Assembly: GCA_016716705.1 (NCBI GenBank)
Contig: JADJVF010000037.1
Coordinates: 107,423 to 171,422 of the forward strand
DNA length: 64,000 bases
Direction: 5' to 3'
Source of the DNA: Holophagales bacterium
GTDB lineage: Bacteria; Acidobacteriota; Thermoanaerobaculia; UBA5066
The translations under genes were made by a program, and so were the position numbers. Each line of letters starts with the position of its first letter. Position 1 is the first letter of the stretch. This document shows positions 19,146 to 27,657 of the stretch, piece by piece. Below the pieces are notes generated by a model. The model did no database searches. It saw nothing but the letters and a program-made list of their open reading frames with translations, and was not told the origin of the DNA.

Positions 19146-19343
19146 CCTGCCTCGTAGAGGCGCGAGAGCGGTGCGAGGACCTCCTTCCGCCGGTACCCCT
19201 CGCCAGGCAGCCCGGCAGGCCCGACTCGTCGGGTGCCTCTCCCCACGTGAGCACCTCCACTTCGCCTGTCGAAGGGGAGGATAGTCCGGACCCCGGCTGA
19301 GGCGGCCCTCTTTCTTGGATCACCGACGGCGAGGCTCGCGGAG

Positions 19344-19727
19344 GTGATCGCCGTGGCTCCGGAGCGCGGCGAGCCGGCTTCCAACGGGTCGCCGGTGAGA
19401 CAAATGCGCTTCGAATCGCGCGAAGGAGCGGTCCCGATGCCGACGACGGATCCCGACGGGCCGGCTGACGGCGCGGCTCGGTGCCCTCGTCATCCTGTCG
19501 TGATCCGCGTCGCCGACACCGGTATCGGATTTCTGGCGGAGCACCTCGAAGAGCTCTTCAGGCCATTCCGGCAGGTCGACACCGGGACGAGCCGCCAGCA
19601 CGAGGGAAACGGCCTCGGACTCTCCCTTTGCAGGAGGCTCGCGGAGCTTCCCGGGGGTAGGATCGACGTCGCCAGCGAGCCGGGAAGGGGGAGCGCCCCG
19701 GTCGGCCGGCCGGGCCGGGAGCACGCG
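19344..19727 (+). pseudogene. Orphan HATPase fragment of a sensor kinase
   Basis: The frame opens with a GTG at 19344 and encodes [20 protein letters not shown], then [20 protein letters not shown] and SEPGRGS. These are the G1 and G2 boxes of a histidine-kinase ATPase domain. The N box (Asn and Lys residues that bind Mg-ATP) and the phosphoacceptor domain are missing. The frame stays open into the next gene, so it might form an N-terminal extension of it. More likely it is the remnant of a truncated kinase, perhaps duplicated from a neighbour and cut by rearrangement. Third positions remain GC-rich, suggesting recent loss. Confidence 0.5.
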
Positions 19728-20976
19728 ATGAGCCGCATCCTGATCGTCGACGACATCGCGGACAACCGCTACCTCCTCGAGACGATCCTCAAGGGGAGCG
19801 GCCACGACGTGACGTCGGCCACGAACGGGGTGGAAGCCCCTCGCGTCGGCGCAGGCGGACCCTCCCGATCTCGTCGTCTCGGACCTCCTCATGCCGGTCA
19901 TGGACGGCTTCGAGCTCTGCCGCCGATGGAAGGCGGACCGGCGGCTCCGTTCGATCCCCTTCGTCGTCTACACGGCGACCTACACGGACGCTCAGGACGA
20001 GGCTTTCGCCATTTCCCTCGGAGCGGACCTCTTCCTGCTCAAGCCAATGGGGCCCGAAGAGCTCGCACAGGCCGTCCTCGGGGCGCTCGCCTCGGTCCGA
20101 GGTGGCTCGGCGGCGGCGGCGCCGGCCGGAGCGCAGGACGAGAAGGAGATCCTGCAGCAGTACAGCGAGGTCCTCTTCAGGAAGCTCGAGGCGAAGGTCG
20201 CGCAGCTCGAGACCGAGATGGCTGCCCGCGACCGGGCCGAGCGGGAGGTGAGATCGCTGAACTCCGAGCTCGAGGAGCGGGTCCGGCGGAGGACGGCCGA
20301 GCTCGAGTCGGCGAACCGCGAGCTCGAGGCCTTCTCGTACTCCGTCGCGCACGACCTTCGGGCGCCCCTCCGCGCGATCGACGGCTACTCCGCGCTGCTC
20401 GACGACGCCCTCTGCGACACGCCCACCGCGGAGTGCCGCAAGCATCTCGCGAGGATCCGGGCCAACGTGCTGACGATGGCGACGCTCATCGACCGGCTCC
20501 TCGAGCTCTCGCGCATGGGGCGGGTCGAGCTTCGAAAGACCCGGCTCGACATGAGCGGGCTCGCGCGGACCGCCTTCGCCCAGCTCGGGCCACCCGAGGA
20601 GGTTCAGCGGGTGGCCTTCCGCGTGGCGGAGCTGCCGGAAGCCGAGGGAGACGCCGCGCTCCTCGGCCAGGTCTTCGCGAACCTCCTCTCGAACGCGCTG
20701 AAGTTCAGCTCGGGCAGGGAGAAGCCGGTCATCGAGGTCGGGAGCCGGGACGACGAGGGCCGGGCTTTCTGGTTCGTGAGAGACAACGGGGCCGGCTTCG
20801 ACATGCGGTTCGCGGACAAGCTCTTCGGGGTCTTCCAGCGGCTTCACGCCCCGACCGAGTTCCCGGGCGTCGGGGTCGGCCTCGCGATCGTCCAGCGGAT
20901 CGTGACCCGGCACGGCGGGACCGTCCGGGCCGAGGGCCGGGTCGGCGAGGGCGCCGAGTTCTCGTTCTCGCTCTGA
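19728..20976 (+). CDS. Receiver-histidine kinase, one homopolymer frame break
   Basis: The receiver ([18 protein letters not shown], Asp in [12 protein letters not shown], Lys in LLKPMG) is followed by a coiled coil (about residues 135-195) and a bacteriophytochrome-type kinase core: [20 protein letters not shown], an N box in [30 protein letters not shown] and GVGVGLAIV. The first 36 codons are in one frame and the rest in another. Reading the CCCC run at 19837-19840 as CCC restores a continuous receiver, so this is probably a sequencing insertion. The restored length is about 415 residues. The kinase core is closely similar to that of the 15.4-19.1 kb kinase, so the two may be paralogues. 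The start is the ATG at 19728. Confidence 0.85.
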
Positions 20977-20995
20977 GGCTCACCGCGGCTCGCCT

Positions 20996-22858
20996 TCAGC
21001 TGTCCGGCACCAGAACGTCGTCGAGGGCCGTCGCCTCCTCCGGAACCACAGGCGCGCCCGCCGGCATCGCCCACGGCTCCCGCTCGCCGATCTGCTGGCG
21101 CCACATGGCGTAGTAGAGACCCCGCCCTTCCACGAGCTCGTCGTGGCTGCCCGTCTCGACGATGCGCCCGCGCTCGAGGACGTAGATCGTCTCGGCGTGC
21201 GCGATCGTGCTGAGCCGGTGCGCGATCAGGATGACCATGTGCTGGCGGCTGCCCGAGACCTCGCGCATCGAGGCCGTGATCTCCCGTTCGGTGATCGAGT
21301 CGAGGGCCGATGTCGCCTCGTCGAAGATGAGGAGGCGCGGGTGGCGCAGGAGCGCGCGGGCGATCGAGATGCGCTGGCGCTCGCCGCCCGAGACCCGGAG
21401 GCCCGATTCGCCGAGGCGCGTGTCGAGCCCCTGGCCGGAGCGCTCCAGGAGGGGCCCGGCCGAGGCCTGGCGGAGCGCCTCGAGCATCTCCTCGTCGGTT
21501 GCGTCCGGCTTCACGAGCTGGAGGTTCTCGCGGATCGTCCCGGAGAACAGCTGCGGGTCCTGGGTGACGAAGCCGATCTGGCGCCGCACGCGGTTGTAGC
21601 GCAGCTCGTTGATCGGGACGTCGTCGATCGTGATGACGCCGCCGGTCGGGGCGTAGAGCCCGACGAGGAGCTTGACGAGCGTCGACTTGCCCGAGCCCGA
21701 AGGGCCGACGAAGGCGATCGTGTCGCCCAGCCTCGCGCCGAAGCTGATGTGGTCGAGCGCGTCCTCCGACGCTCCGCGGTATCGGAACGACACGTCCTCG
21801 AAACGCAGGCTCTCTATCTCGCCGACGTCGACGGGATCCTCGACCCGCTGCTCGACCGGCGTCGCCATGAGCTGTCCGAACGCCAGGAGCGAGGCCTCCG
21901 CTTCCCGGTGGTTGAGGAGGACGTTCCCGAGCTGCTGGAGCGGGCCGAAGATCGTGTTGAGGATGAACTGGAAGGCGATGAGCTCGCCCGGGGAGAGGGC
22001 CTTGCGGAAGATGAGCCAGAGCAGGATGAAGAGGATCGACTGCCGGAGGACGTTGATGATCGTCCCCTGCAGGAAGGCCAGCGAGCGGACCTTCTTCACC
22101 TTCGCCATCTCGAGGTCGAAGATCCGCTTCGTGTAGCCGGAGAGGCGCCCGATCTCCGCGCGGGTCAGCCCGAGGCTCTTCACGAGCTCGAGGTTGCGCA
22201 GCGACTCGGTGATGGCCCCGCCCATCTGCCTCGTCTCGCGCACGACCTGCCTCTGAACGGTCTTGATCTTCCGGCTCAGGAGGCCCGTGAGCGACCCCAG
22301 CACGAGGACCCCGACTCCGAACGCCGGGATGAGGAGCCAGGACCGGGTGACGCCGTACCAGACGAGGAATCCGATCCCGACGAGCGAGGAGTAGAGGATC
22401 GTCACCGACGCGTTCACGAAGCGCTCGGTGTCGGTCCTCACCTTCGTCAGGAGCGCCATCGTCTCGCCGCTGCTCCGGTCTTCCATCTCCTGGAACGAGA
22501 GCCGGAGCGTCCGGCGCAGGCCGTCGTTGAACATCTCCATGCCGACGCTCTGGACCAGGAGCCGCATCACGTACTCCTGGAGGGCCGAGGCGAGGCGGGC
22601 GGCGAGCGCCACGGCGGCGGCGACGAGCAGCCAGCCGAGCGCGCCCCGGACGAGGTCGGCCTCGGCGCGGCCGCCCGGGGCGAGAACGTACCGGTCGACG
22701 ATCCGGCCGAAGATCAGCGGGTCGACGAGCGTCAGGACCTGCGAGACCCCGGCGAGGAGGAGCGTGAGCGCCACGAGGCCTCGGTGCGGGCGCAGGTAGC
22801 TCCACAGGATCTTCATCGCGGCCTGGCCCTTTGGCGCCGTCTCCCGGTCGGCGGTCAT
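20996..22858 (-). CDS. MsbA/MdlB-type ABC exporter half-transporter
   Basis: About 620 residues: a six-helix membrane domain (about residues 15-320) fused to one ATPase domain. Motifs are Walker [10 protein letters not shown], the Q loop in [10 protein letters not shown], signature VSGGERQR, Walker [13 protein letters not shown] and the H loop in IAHRLST. A single fused half-transporter of this length works as a homodimer, or as a heterodimer if a partner exists; no second copy is adjacent. The substrate (lipid, peptide or drug) cannot be read. The start is uncertain: ATG at 22858 is chosen, while an in-frame GTG at 22876 adds six residues. It ends 19 bases from the convergent kinase gene. 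Confidence 0.9.
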   Translation of the reverse strand: MTADRETAPKGQAAMKILWSYLRPHRGLVALTLLLAGVSQVLTLVDPLIFGRIVDRYVLAPGGRAEADLVRGALGWLLVAAAVALAARLASALQEYVMRLLVQSVGMEMFNDGLRRTLRLSFQEMEDRSSGETMALLTKVRTDTERFVNASVTILYSSLVGIGFLVWYGVTRSWLLIPAFGVGVLVLGSLTGLLSRKIKTVQRQVVRETRQMGGAITESLRNLELVKSLGLTRAEIGRLSGYTKRIFDLEMAKVKKVRSLAFLQGTIINVLRQSILFILLWLIFRKALSPGELIAFQFILNTIFGPLQQLGNVLLNHREAEASLLAFGQLMATPVEQRVEDPVDVGEIESLRFEDVSFRYRGASEDALDHISFGARLGDTIAFVGPSGSGKSTLVKLLVGLYAPTGGVITIDDVPINELRYNRVRRQIGFVTQDPQLFSGTIRENLQLVKPDATDEEMLEALRQASAGPLLERSGQGLDTRLGESGLRVSGGERQRISIARALLRHPRLLIFDEATSALDSITEREITASMREVSGSRQHMVILIAHRLSTIAHAETIYVLERGRIVETGSHDELVEGRGLYYAMWRQQIGEREPWAMPAGAPVVPEEATALDDVLVPDS

Positions 22859-22900
22859 CACCTCGCAACGTATCACCCGACGCGATAGACTCTCCGCATC

Positions 22901-23030
22901 TTCGACTCCTGGCCCCTAAAGGGGTTCCCCCACGGGACCAGGAGCGGCGGGCAGGACTCCCTTGAGAGCCCGGAGCCCCGAGGGTCGCCTCCGGAAACGG
23001 GACGGCCTCCCGGTTGGAAAGGAGATCGCT
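22901..23030 (+). promoter_or_regulatory. Candidate molybdenum-cofactor (Moco) riboswitch upstream of moaA
   Basis: The leader just before moaA is strongly structured. CTCCTGG at 22906-22912 pairs exactly with CCAGGAG at 22938-22944 and encloses a CCCC/GGGG arm. Near the gene, GGCCTCCCGGTTGGAAAGG at 23004-23022 resembles the conserved 3' part of the Moco RNA motif as I remember it (in E. coli, CTTCCGTCGAAAG). The AAGGAG ribosome site lies inside this part, so control of translation by cofactor is plausible. The match is from memory and only the 3' element is convincing. Confidence 0.5.
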
Positions 23031-23032
23031 CG

Positions 23033-23992
23033 ATGACCCGCGACGCGGGAGCCGCGACCCTTCGCGTCTCCGTCACCGACCGGTGCAACCTCCGCTGCGC
23101 CTACTGCATGCCGGAAGAGGGGGTTCCTCTCCTACCCCGGGGCGAGATCCCCTCGCTGACGGAACTGGCCTCTGCGGTCGCCTGGCTCGTGGCGAGGTAC
23201 GGCGTCGATCGGGTCAAGGTGACGGGCGGCGAGCCGCTCGTGCGGGGCGGTGTCCCGGAGTTCGTCGCGAAGGTCGCTGCGATTCCAGGGGTCAACGAGA
23301 TCTCCATGACGACGAACGGGACGCGGCTCGCGGGCACCGCAGCCGAGCTGGCAAAGTCGGGCCTGGCGCGAGTGAACGTCTCGCTCGACACGGTCGACCC
23401 GGTCCGCTTCCGGGAGCTGACCCGCGGCGGCCGCGTGGAAGAGGTCCTCGCCGGAATCGACGCCGCCCTCGAGGCCGGCCTGACGCCGCTCAAGCTGAAC
23501 TCGGTCCTTCGCCGGAGCTCCTTCCGAGACGACGTCCCCGCCCTCCTCGATCTGGCTGCGGAGAAGGGTGTCGAGATCCGGTTCATCGAGCTGATGCAGA
23601 CCGGCACGGAGGCCGCCTGGGCGATCGCGGAACGTGTGAACGGCGCCGACGTGCGTGACTGGCTCACCTCCGAGGGCGCCGAGATCGCACCGCTCCCCGA
23701 CCGTCCGAATGCGCCCGCCCGGCGATCGGCGATCTCCTGGAGGGGACGGAAGGTCCTCGCGGGCTGGATCGACCCCGTCAGCCATTCCTTCTGTGACGAC
23801 TGCGACCGGCTGAGGCTCGATGCCCGCGGGCGCCTGCGCCGCTGCCTGATGGACGACCTCGCCTTCCCGCTCGTCGATCTCCTCCGGCGGGGAGAGGCCG
23901 ACGTGGCCGCGGCCGCTGCGAGCTACGTCGCCGGCAAGCAGCCCCCTGCCGCGATGACCATCGGCTCGACGATGGCTTCGATCGGCGGGTAG
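23033..23992 (+). CDS. moaA: GTP 3',8-cyclase MoaA
   Basis: A 319-residue radical SAM enzyme for the first step of molybdenum-cofactor synthesis, turning GTP into 3',8-cyclo-GTP. It has the SAM cluster motif CNLRCAYCMPEEG, the GGEPL motif, and the second, substrate-binding cluster motif SFCDDCDRLRL followed by RRCLMDD. The C-terminal Gly-Gly needed in MoaA is present (SIGG). Its length is normal. It stands alone behind a structured leader, with no moaC, moaD or moaE in the window. It is relevant to the molybdoenzyme operon 23 kb downstream. Confidence 0.95.
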   Translation: MTRDAGAATLRVSVTDRCNLRCAYCMPEEGVPLLPRGEIPSLTELASAVAWLVARYGVDRVKVTGGEPLVRGGVPEFVAKVAAIPGVNEISMTTNGTRLAGTAAELAKSGLARVNVSLDTVDPVRFRELTRGGRVEEVLAGIDAALEAGLTPLKLNSVLRRSSFRDDVPALLDLAAEKGVEIRFIELMQTGTEAAWAIAERVNGADVRDWLTSEGAEIAPLPDRPNAPARRSAISWRGRKVLAGWIDPVSHSFCDDCDRLRLDARGRLRRCLMDDLAFPLVDLLRRGEADVAAAAASYVAGKQPPAAMTIGSTMASIGG

Positions 23993-24021
23993 ACAGCGTC
24001 TTTCGTCCCTCGGTCAGGCCG

Positions 24022-25488
24022 TCAGGCCGCCCGTTTTCGCCCTTCGACCGCCGACGCGGTCCACGCTGCCGCGACGGTCACGAGGCTTCCCGCGAGCGTG
24101 TAGAGCGGCCACGCGAGCTTCGTCCCGAGGACCACGATCACCATCACGCCGACGCCAGAGAGGAAGCCGATGGCGGCCGAACGTGAGGTCGTCTTCCCCC
24201 GCACTGCGAGAAAGAAGAGGCCGAGGAAGCCGCCATAGGTGAACGACGCGATGCTCAGAGCCAGCTCCACGACGGCCTGTCCGGTCCCGATGAAGATGAG
24301 CGCCGCTCCGGTCAGGAGGATCGCCCAGCCGAAGCTGACGCGGCGTGAGAGGCGGAGCTTGTGCTCCTCCGTCGCCGCCCGTCCCCGCTTCGTCGAGGCG
24401 TAGAGGTCGAAAACGGTGGAGCTCGAGATCGAGCTGATCGAGCCCGAGATCGTCGACATCGCCGCGGCGAGGAGCCCCGCGATGATGAGGCCCGAGAGGC
24501 CGGACGGGACCTGCTCGACGATGAACTTCGGGAAGACGGCGTCTCCCTTGAGCGGGAGGTCGCCGTAGTAGAGGAAGAGGAGCGTTCCGACGGCGAGGAA
24601 GAGCACGAACTGGAGGATGACGACGACGCCGCTCGCGACGAGGGCGCGCCGGCCGTCGCGCAGGCTCTCCGTCGCGAAGAGGCGCTGGACGATGATGTAG
24701 TCGGTCCCGTGGGAGGCCATCGAGAGGACGGCCCCGCCGAGGATCGCCGTCAGGACGTGGTACGGCGACGTGAGAAAACTCCCGTCGGTCTGAAAGACCG
24801 TGAGCTTTCCGGAGGCGGCCGCGGCGGCCAGCTTCGCCCCGAGCTCCGGGATCTTCGGAACGAGAACGAAGATGGCGACGAACCCCCCGAGGATGTAGAC
24901 GCCGAGCTGGATGACGTCGGTCCAGATGACGGCCCTCACGCCGCCGACCTGGACGTAGATCACGGTGACGGCCGCGGTGAGGAGGATCGCCACCACGTAG
25001 AGCGTCGCGTCCGAGACGCCGGAGAAGAGGTTGTAGCCGCGGAAGATGATGACGAGCGGGATCGCCGTCGCGTAGAGCCGCACGCCGTCCGCGAAGATCC
25101 GGGTCAGGATGAAGGTCCCTGAGGCCATCCGCCGGACTCCCACCCCGAACTTCCGCTCGAGGAGCGCGTACGACGTCGTCAGCTCGCCTTCGAAGTAGCG
25201 CGGCAGGAGGAGCCACGAGATGACGATCCGCCCGAGGAGGTAGCCGAAGGAGAGCTCGAGGAAGCCCCAGGCCCCCTTGAAGGCCATCCCGGGCACCGAA
25301 ATGAACGTGAGCGCCGACGTCTCGGTTGCGACGATCGAGGCCGTGACGGCCCACCAGCCGATCTTCTTCTCGGAGAGGAAATAGTCCTTCGCGGAAGCCT
25401 GCTTTCCCCCCTTGGCGAGGCCGAAGGCGGCGATCCCTCCCATGTAGAGGACGACGACGGCCCAGTCGAGCGCAGAGAAGCCGCTCAC
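24022..25488 (-). CDS. Sodium:solute symporter (SSS family)
   Basis: A 488-residue protein with about 13 hydrophobic segments. SSS-family features include TASIVATETSALTF near the start, GGVRAVIWTDVIQLGVY, and AAAMSTISGSISSISSS, the helix-8 region that contributes to the Na+ site. The substrate is not evident. The GTG start at 25488 overlaps the stop of the DUF190 gene (GTGA), marking it as the last gene of the minus-strand sodium operon. The frame stays open upstream, but that stretch lacks membrane character and overlaps the DUF190 gene, so the GTG is preferred. Confidence 0.9.
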   Translation of the reverse strand: MSGFSALDWAVVVLYMGGIAAFGLAKGGKQASAKDYFLSEKKIGWWAVTASIVATETSALTFISVPGMAFKGAWGFLELSFGYLLGRIVISWLLLPRYFEGELTTSYALLERKFGVGVRRMASGTFILTRIFADGVRLYATAIPLVIIFRGYNLFSGVSDATLYVVAILLTAAVTVIYVQVGGVRAVIWTDVIQLGVYILGGFVAIFVLVPKIPELGAKLAAAAASGKLTVFQTDGSFLTSPYHVLTAILGGAVLSMASHGTDYIIVQRLFATESLRDGRRALVASGVVVILQFVLFLAVGTLLFLYYGDLPLKGDAVFPKFIVEQVPSGLSGLIIAGLLAAAMSTISGSISSISSSTVFDLYASTKRGRAATEEHKLRLSRRVSFGWAILLTGAALIFIGTGQAVVELALSIASFTYGGFLGLFFLAVRGKTTSRSAAIGFLSGVGVMVIVVLGTKLAWPLYTLAGSLVTVAAAWTASAVEGRKRAA

Positions 25489-25826
25489 CTGGCCGTGCCA
25501 CCCCTGTAGAAGCGGACGAACGCCTTCTCCAGCGTCGCGAGCCCCTCGGGAACGTGTCCCTCGATCTCTTCGAGGAAGGCTTCGAGCTTCTCGCGCACGT
25601 CGACGATCTCGACGATGACGGGCAGATCCTCCGATAGCCGCTCGATCTTGAAGGTGTGGAGCCGGCTGTGCGCGCCGAAACCCATGACCCCGCGGAGCAC
25701 GGTCGCCCCGGCGAGGCCCCTTTCCTTCGCCTTCACGACGAGCCACTCGTAAAGGAGCTTTCCCTCGTGGCGGTCGCTCTCGCCGACGAAGATCCGGAGG
25801 AGTGCGCCTTCTTCCGGGAGCGTCAT
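25485..25826 (-). CDS. DUF190 protein, CrcB-associated
   Basis: A 113-residue cytosolic protein with a ferredoxin-like, PII-like pattern. It contains LLRIFVGESDRHEGKLLYEW, GATVLRGVMGFGAHS and PVIVEIVD, the hallmarks of DUF190 (COG1993). The family commonly sits next to fluoride channel genes, as it does here, and its role is not established. The ATG at 25826 is preferred because GGAGG lies five bases upstream; a GTG at 25832 that overlaps the crcB stop is possible. It is co-transcribed with crcB and the symporter. Confidence 0.88.
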   Translation of the reverse strand: MTLPEEGALLRIFVGESDRHEGKLLYEWLVVKAKERGLAGATVLRGVMGFGAHSRLHTFKIERLSEDLPVIVEIVDVREKLEAFLEEIEGHVPEGLATLEKAFVRFYRGGTAR

Positions 25827-25828
25827 CG

Positions 25829-26212
25829 TCACCTCCAGAGGAGCTGGGCCGCCGCCCTTCCGAGCGCGACGGCGAGGAGGCCCAGAGCGAGCTGCCCCCC
25901 GGCGTTCGCGGCGGCGGCCAGTGCCTCGCCGCCGCGCAGGAGGTTCAGCGTCTCGTTGCCGAACGAGGAGAAGGTCGTGTAGCCGCCGAGGATCCCGACG
26001 AAGACGAACGTCCGGGCCTGGCCAGACGGCACGCCGCGCGTCTCGGAAAGCTGCGCGAGGAGGCCGATGGCGAAGCAGCCCGAGACGTTCACGGCGAACG
26101 TCCCCCACGGGAACGTGGCGCTCCTGGAGAGCGCCTGCACCGCGCCCCCGAGGAGGTGGCGGAGCGAGGCGCCGATCCCGCCACCGAGGAAGACGAGGGC
26201 GAGGGACTTCAT
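25829..26212 (-). CDS. crcB: Fluoride channel CrcB/Fluc
   Basis: A 127-residue membrane protein with four hydrophobic helices. It has GGGIGASLRHLL, FPWGTFAVNVSGCFAIG and the signature GILGGYTTFSSFGNE. Fluc channels are dual-topology dimers that export fluoride and hold a structural Na+ ion. Only one copy is present, consistent with a homodimer. No fluoride riboswitch was recognised in the 40 bases upstream. The gene lies between the NhaD-like antiporter and DUF190 genes within a sodium-transport operon. Confidence 0.92.
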   Translation of the reverse strand: MKSLALVFLGGGIGASLRHLLGGAVQALSRSATFPWGTFAVNVSGCFAIGLLAQLSETRGVPSGQARTFVFVGILGGYTTFSSFGNETLNLLRGGEALAAAANAGGQLALGLLAVALGRAAAQLLWR

Positions 26213-26252
26213 CGGTCGGAAGAGCGTAGCACCGGCGCGCCTCGCTTCCGCC

Positions 26253-27635
26253 TCAGCGGCGGAGCGAAGCGATCCGGCTCGCCATTCCCGCCGCGAGGAG
26301 AAACGCCAGGATGGAGCTCGTCAGCCGGATCCAGGTCGTCTCCACGATGAAGATCCCGACCATCAGGGCGAGGATCGGCGCGAGGTAGACGAGCGCGTAA
26401 CGGGCCACGTAGCCGCCGAAGCTCGGCATCGCCACGCCATCCGACTCGGCGATCGCCTTGACCATGAAGTTCGGGCCGTTGCCGATGTAGGTCATCGCCC
26501 CGCAGAAGACCGCGCCGAGGCTGATCGAGACGAGGAACGCCTCCTTCACTCCGGCGACGGCCGGCTCACCGCCGAGGGCCTTGGCGAGCTCGAAGAACGT
26601 CACGTAGGTAGGGGCATTGTCGAGGACGGATGAGAGGCTTCCGGCGAAGACGAAGAACGTCACCCTGTTCAACGGCAACGCCGCCGCGTTCTGGGCGAGG
26701 TAGGCCAGCGCAGGGACCATCGTCAGGAAGATCCCGATGAAGAGCGCGGCCACCTCCTGGATCGGGCCCCACTCGAACCGGTTGTCGACGAAGCGCGCCT
26801 GCCGGTCTCCAAAACGGAACGAGAGGAACGCGGCCGTCAGGAGGACGAGCTCCCGGAAGGGGATCCACGCCGCCACCGGAGCGTGACCTTCGTGGATCGC
26901 GTGGAGGTCGACGGACGGCACGAGCGCGACCGCCGCGACGATGACCCCGAGGAGGGCGATGCTCCCCTTCCCGTGGAGGGCGAGGGGCTTCACCGCGACC
27001 GCGTCGCGGACGATGTCGGATATCTCCTCGCTCTGGTAGGCGAGGCTGTCGATCCAGAAGTAGGCCAGGAGAAGCATCCCGTTGACGAAGAGCCACTCGG
27101 GGAAGAGCTTCAGCGTCCAAAGGAACGGGACTCCCCTCAGGAGGCCGAGGAAGAGCGGCGGGTCGCCGAGCGGCGTCAGGAGGCCGCCGCAGTTCGCCAC
27201 GACGAGAATCGTGAAGACGAAGGTGTGGACCTTGTTCTTCCGCTCCCGGTTCGTGTTCAGGAGGGGCCGGACGAGGAGCATCGCGGCCCCGGTCGTCCCG
27301 ATGATGGAGGCGAGGACGGCCCCCGTCGCGAGGAAGAGCGTGTTGTTGCGGGGGGTCGCCCGAATGTCTCCCGCGACGAAGACGCCTCCGCTCACGACGA
27401 AGAGCGAGAAGAGAAGCGTTATGAACGCGCCGTATTCGACGAGCGCGTGGGTCACCTCGGTCCGACCGCCGAGGCTCCAGCACCAGACCCCCATCGGCAC
27501 GCCGAGGACGAGCGCCAGCAGGAGCTGGAAGCGCCTCTTCTCCCAGAGGTGCTTCGTTGCGTGCATGAGGGGAAACGTCGCGATCGCGGCGAGGAGCGCC
27601 ACGAACGGCAGGAGTCCGTACCAGGGAACCGTCAT
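26253..27635 (-). CDS. NhaD/citrate-type Na+/H+ antiporter
   Basis: A 460-residue protein with 11-13 hydrophobic helices, of the ion-transporter superfamily that holds NhaD, ArsB and citrate carriers. It shows GDIRATPRNNTLFLATGAVLAS, IIGTTGAAMLLVRPLL, ANCGGLLTPLGDPPLF and, in the second half, GSLSSVLDNAPTYVTFFE and TYIGNGPNFMVKA, the paired helix-break motifs of the fold. NhaD proteins exchange Na+ for H+. It lies directly downstream of the Na+-pumping decarboxylase genes (22-base gap), which supports a role in sodium cycling. An anion substrate cannot be ruled out. Confidence 0.8.
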   Translation of the reverse strand: MTVPWYGLLPFVALLAAIATFPLMHATKHLWEKRRFQLLLALVLGVPMGVWCWSLGGRTEVTHALVEYGAFITLLFSLFVVSGGVFVAGDIRATPRNNTLFLATGAVLASIIGTTGAAMLLVRPLLNTNRERKNKVHTFVFTILVVANCGGLLTPLGDPPLFLGLLRGVPFLWTLKLFPEWLFVNGMLLLAYFWIDSLAYQSEEISDIVRDAVAVKPLALHGKGSIALLGVIVAAVALVPSVDLHAIHEGHAPVAAWIPFRELVLLTAAFLSFRFGDRQARFVDNRFEWGPIQEVAALFIGIFLTMVPALAYLAQNAAALPLNRVTFFVFAGSLSSVLDNAPTYVTFFELAKALGGEPAVAGVKEAFLVSISLGAVFCGAMTYIGNGPNFMVKAIAESDGVAMPSFGGYVARYALVYLAPILALMVGIFIVETTWIRLTSSILAFLLAAGMASRIASLRR

Positions 27636-27657
27636 CTGAACCTCGTGCCCGGAACCG

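Noticed and set aside
26213..26252. Fluoride riboswitch upstream of crcB
   Set aside because: The 40 bases are too short and lack the conserved GG-GAUG opening and pseudoknot elements.
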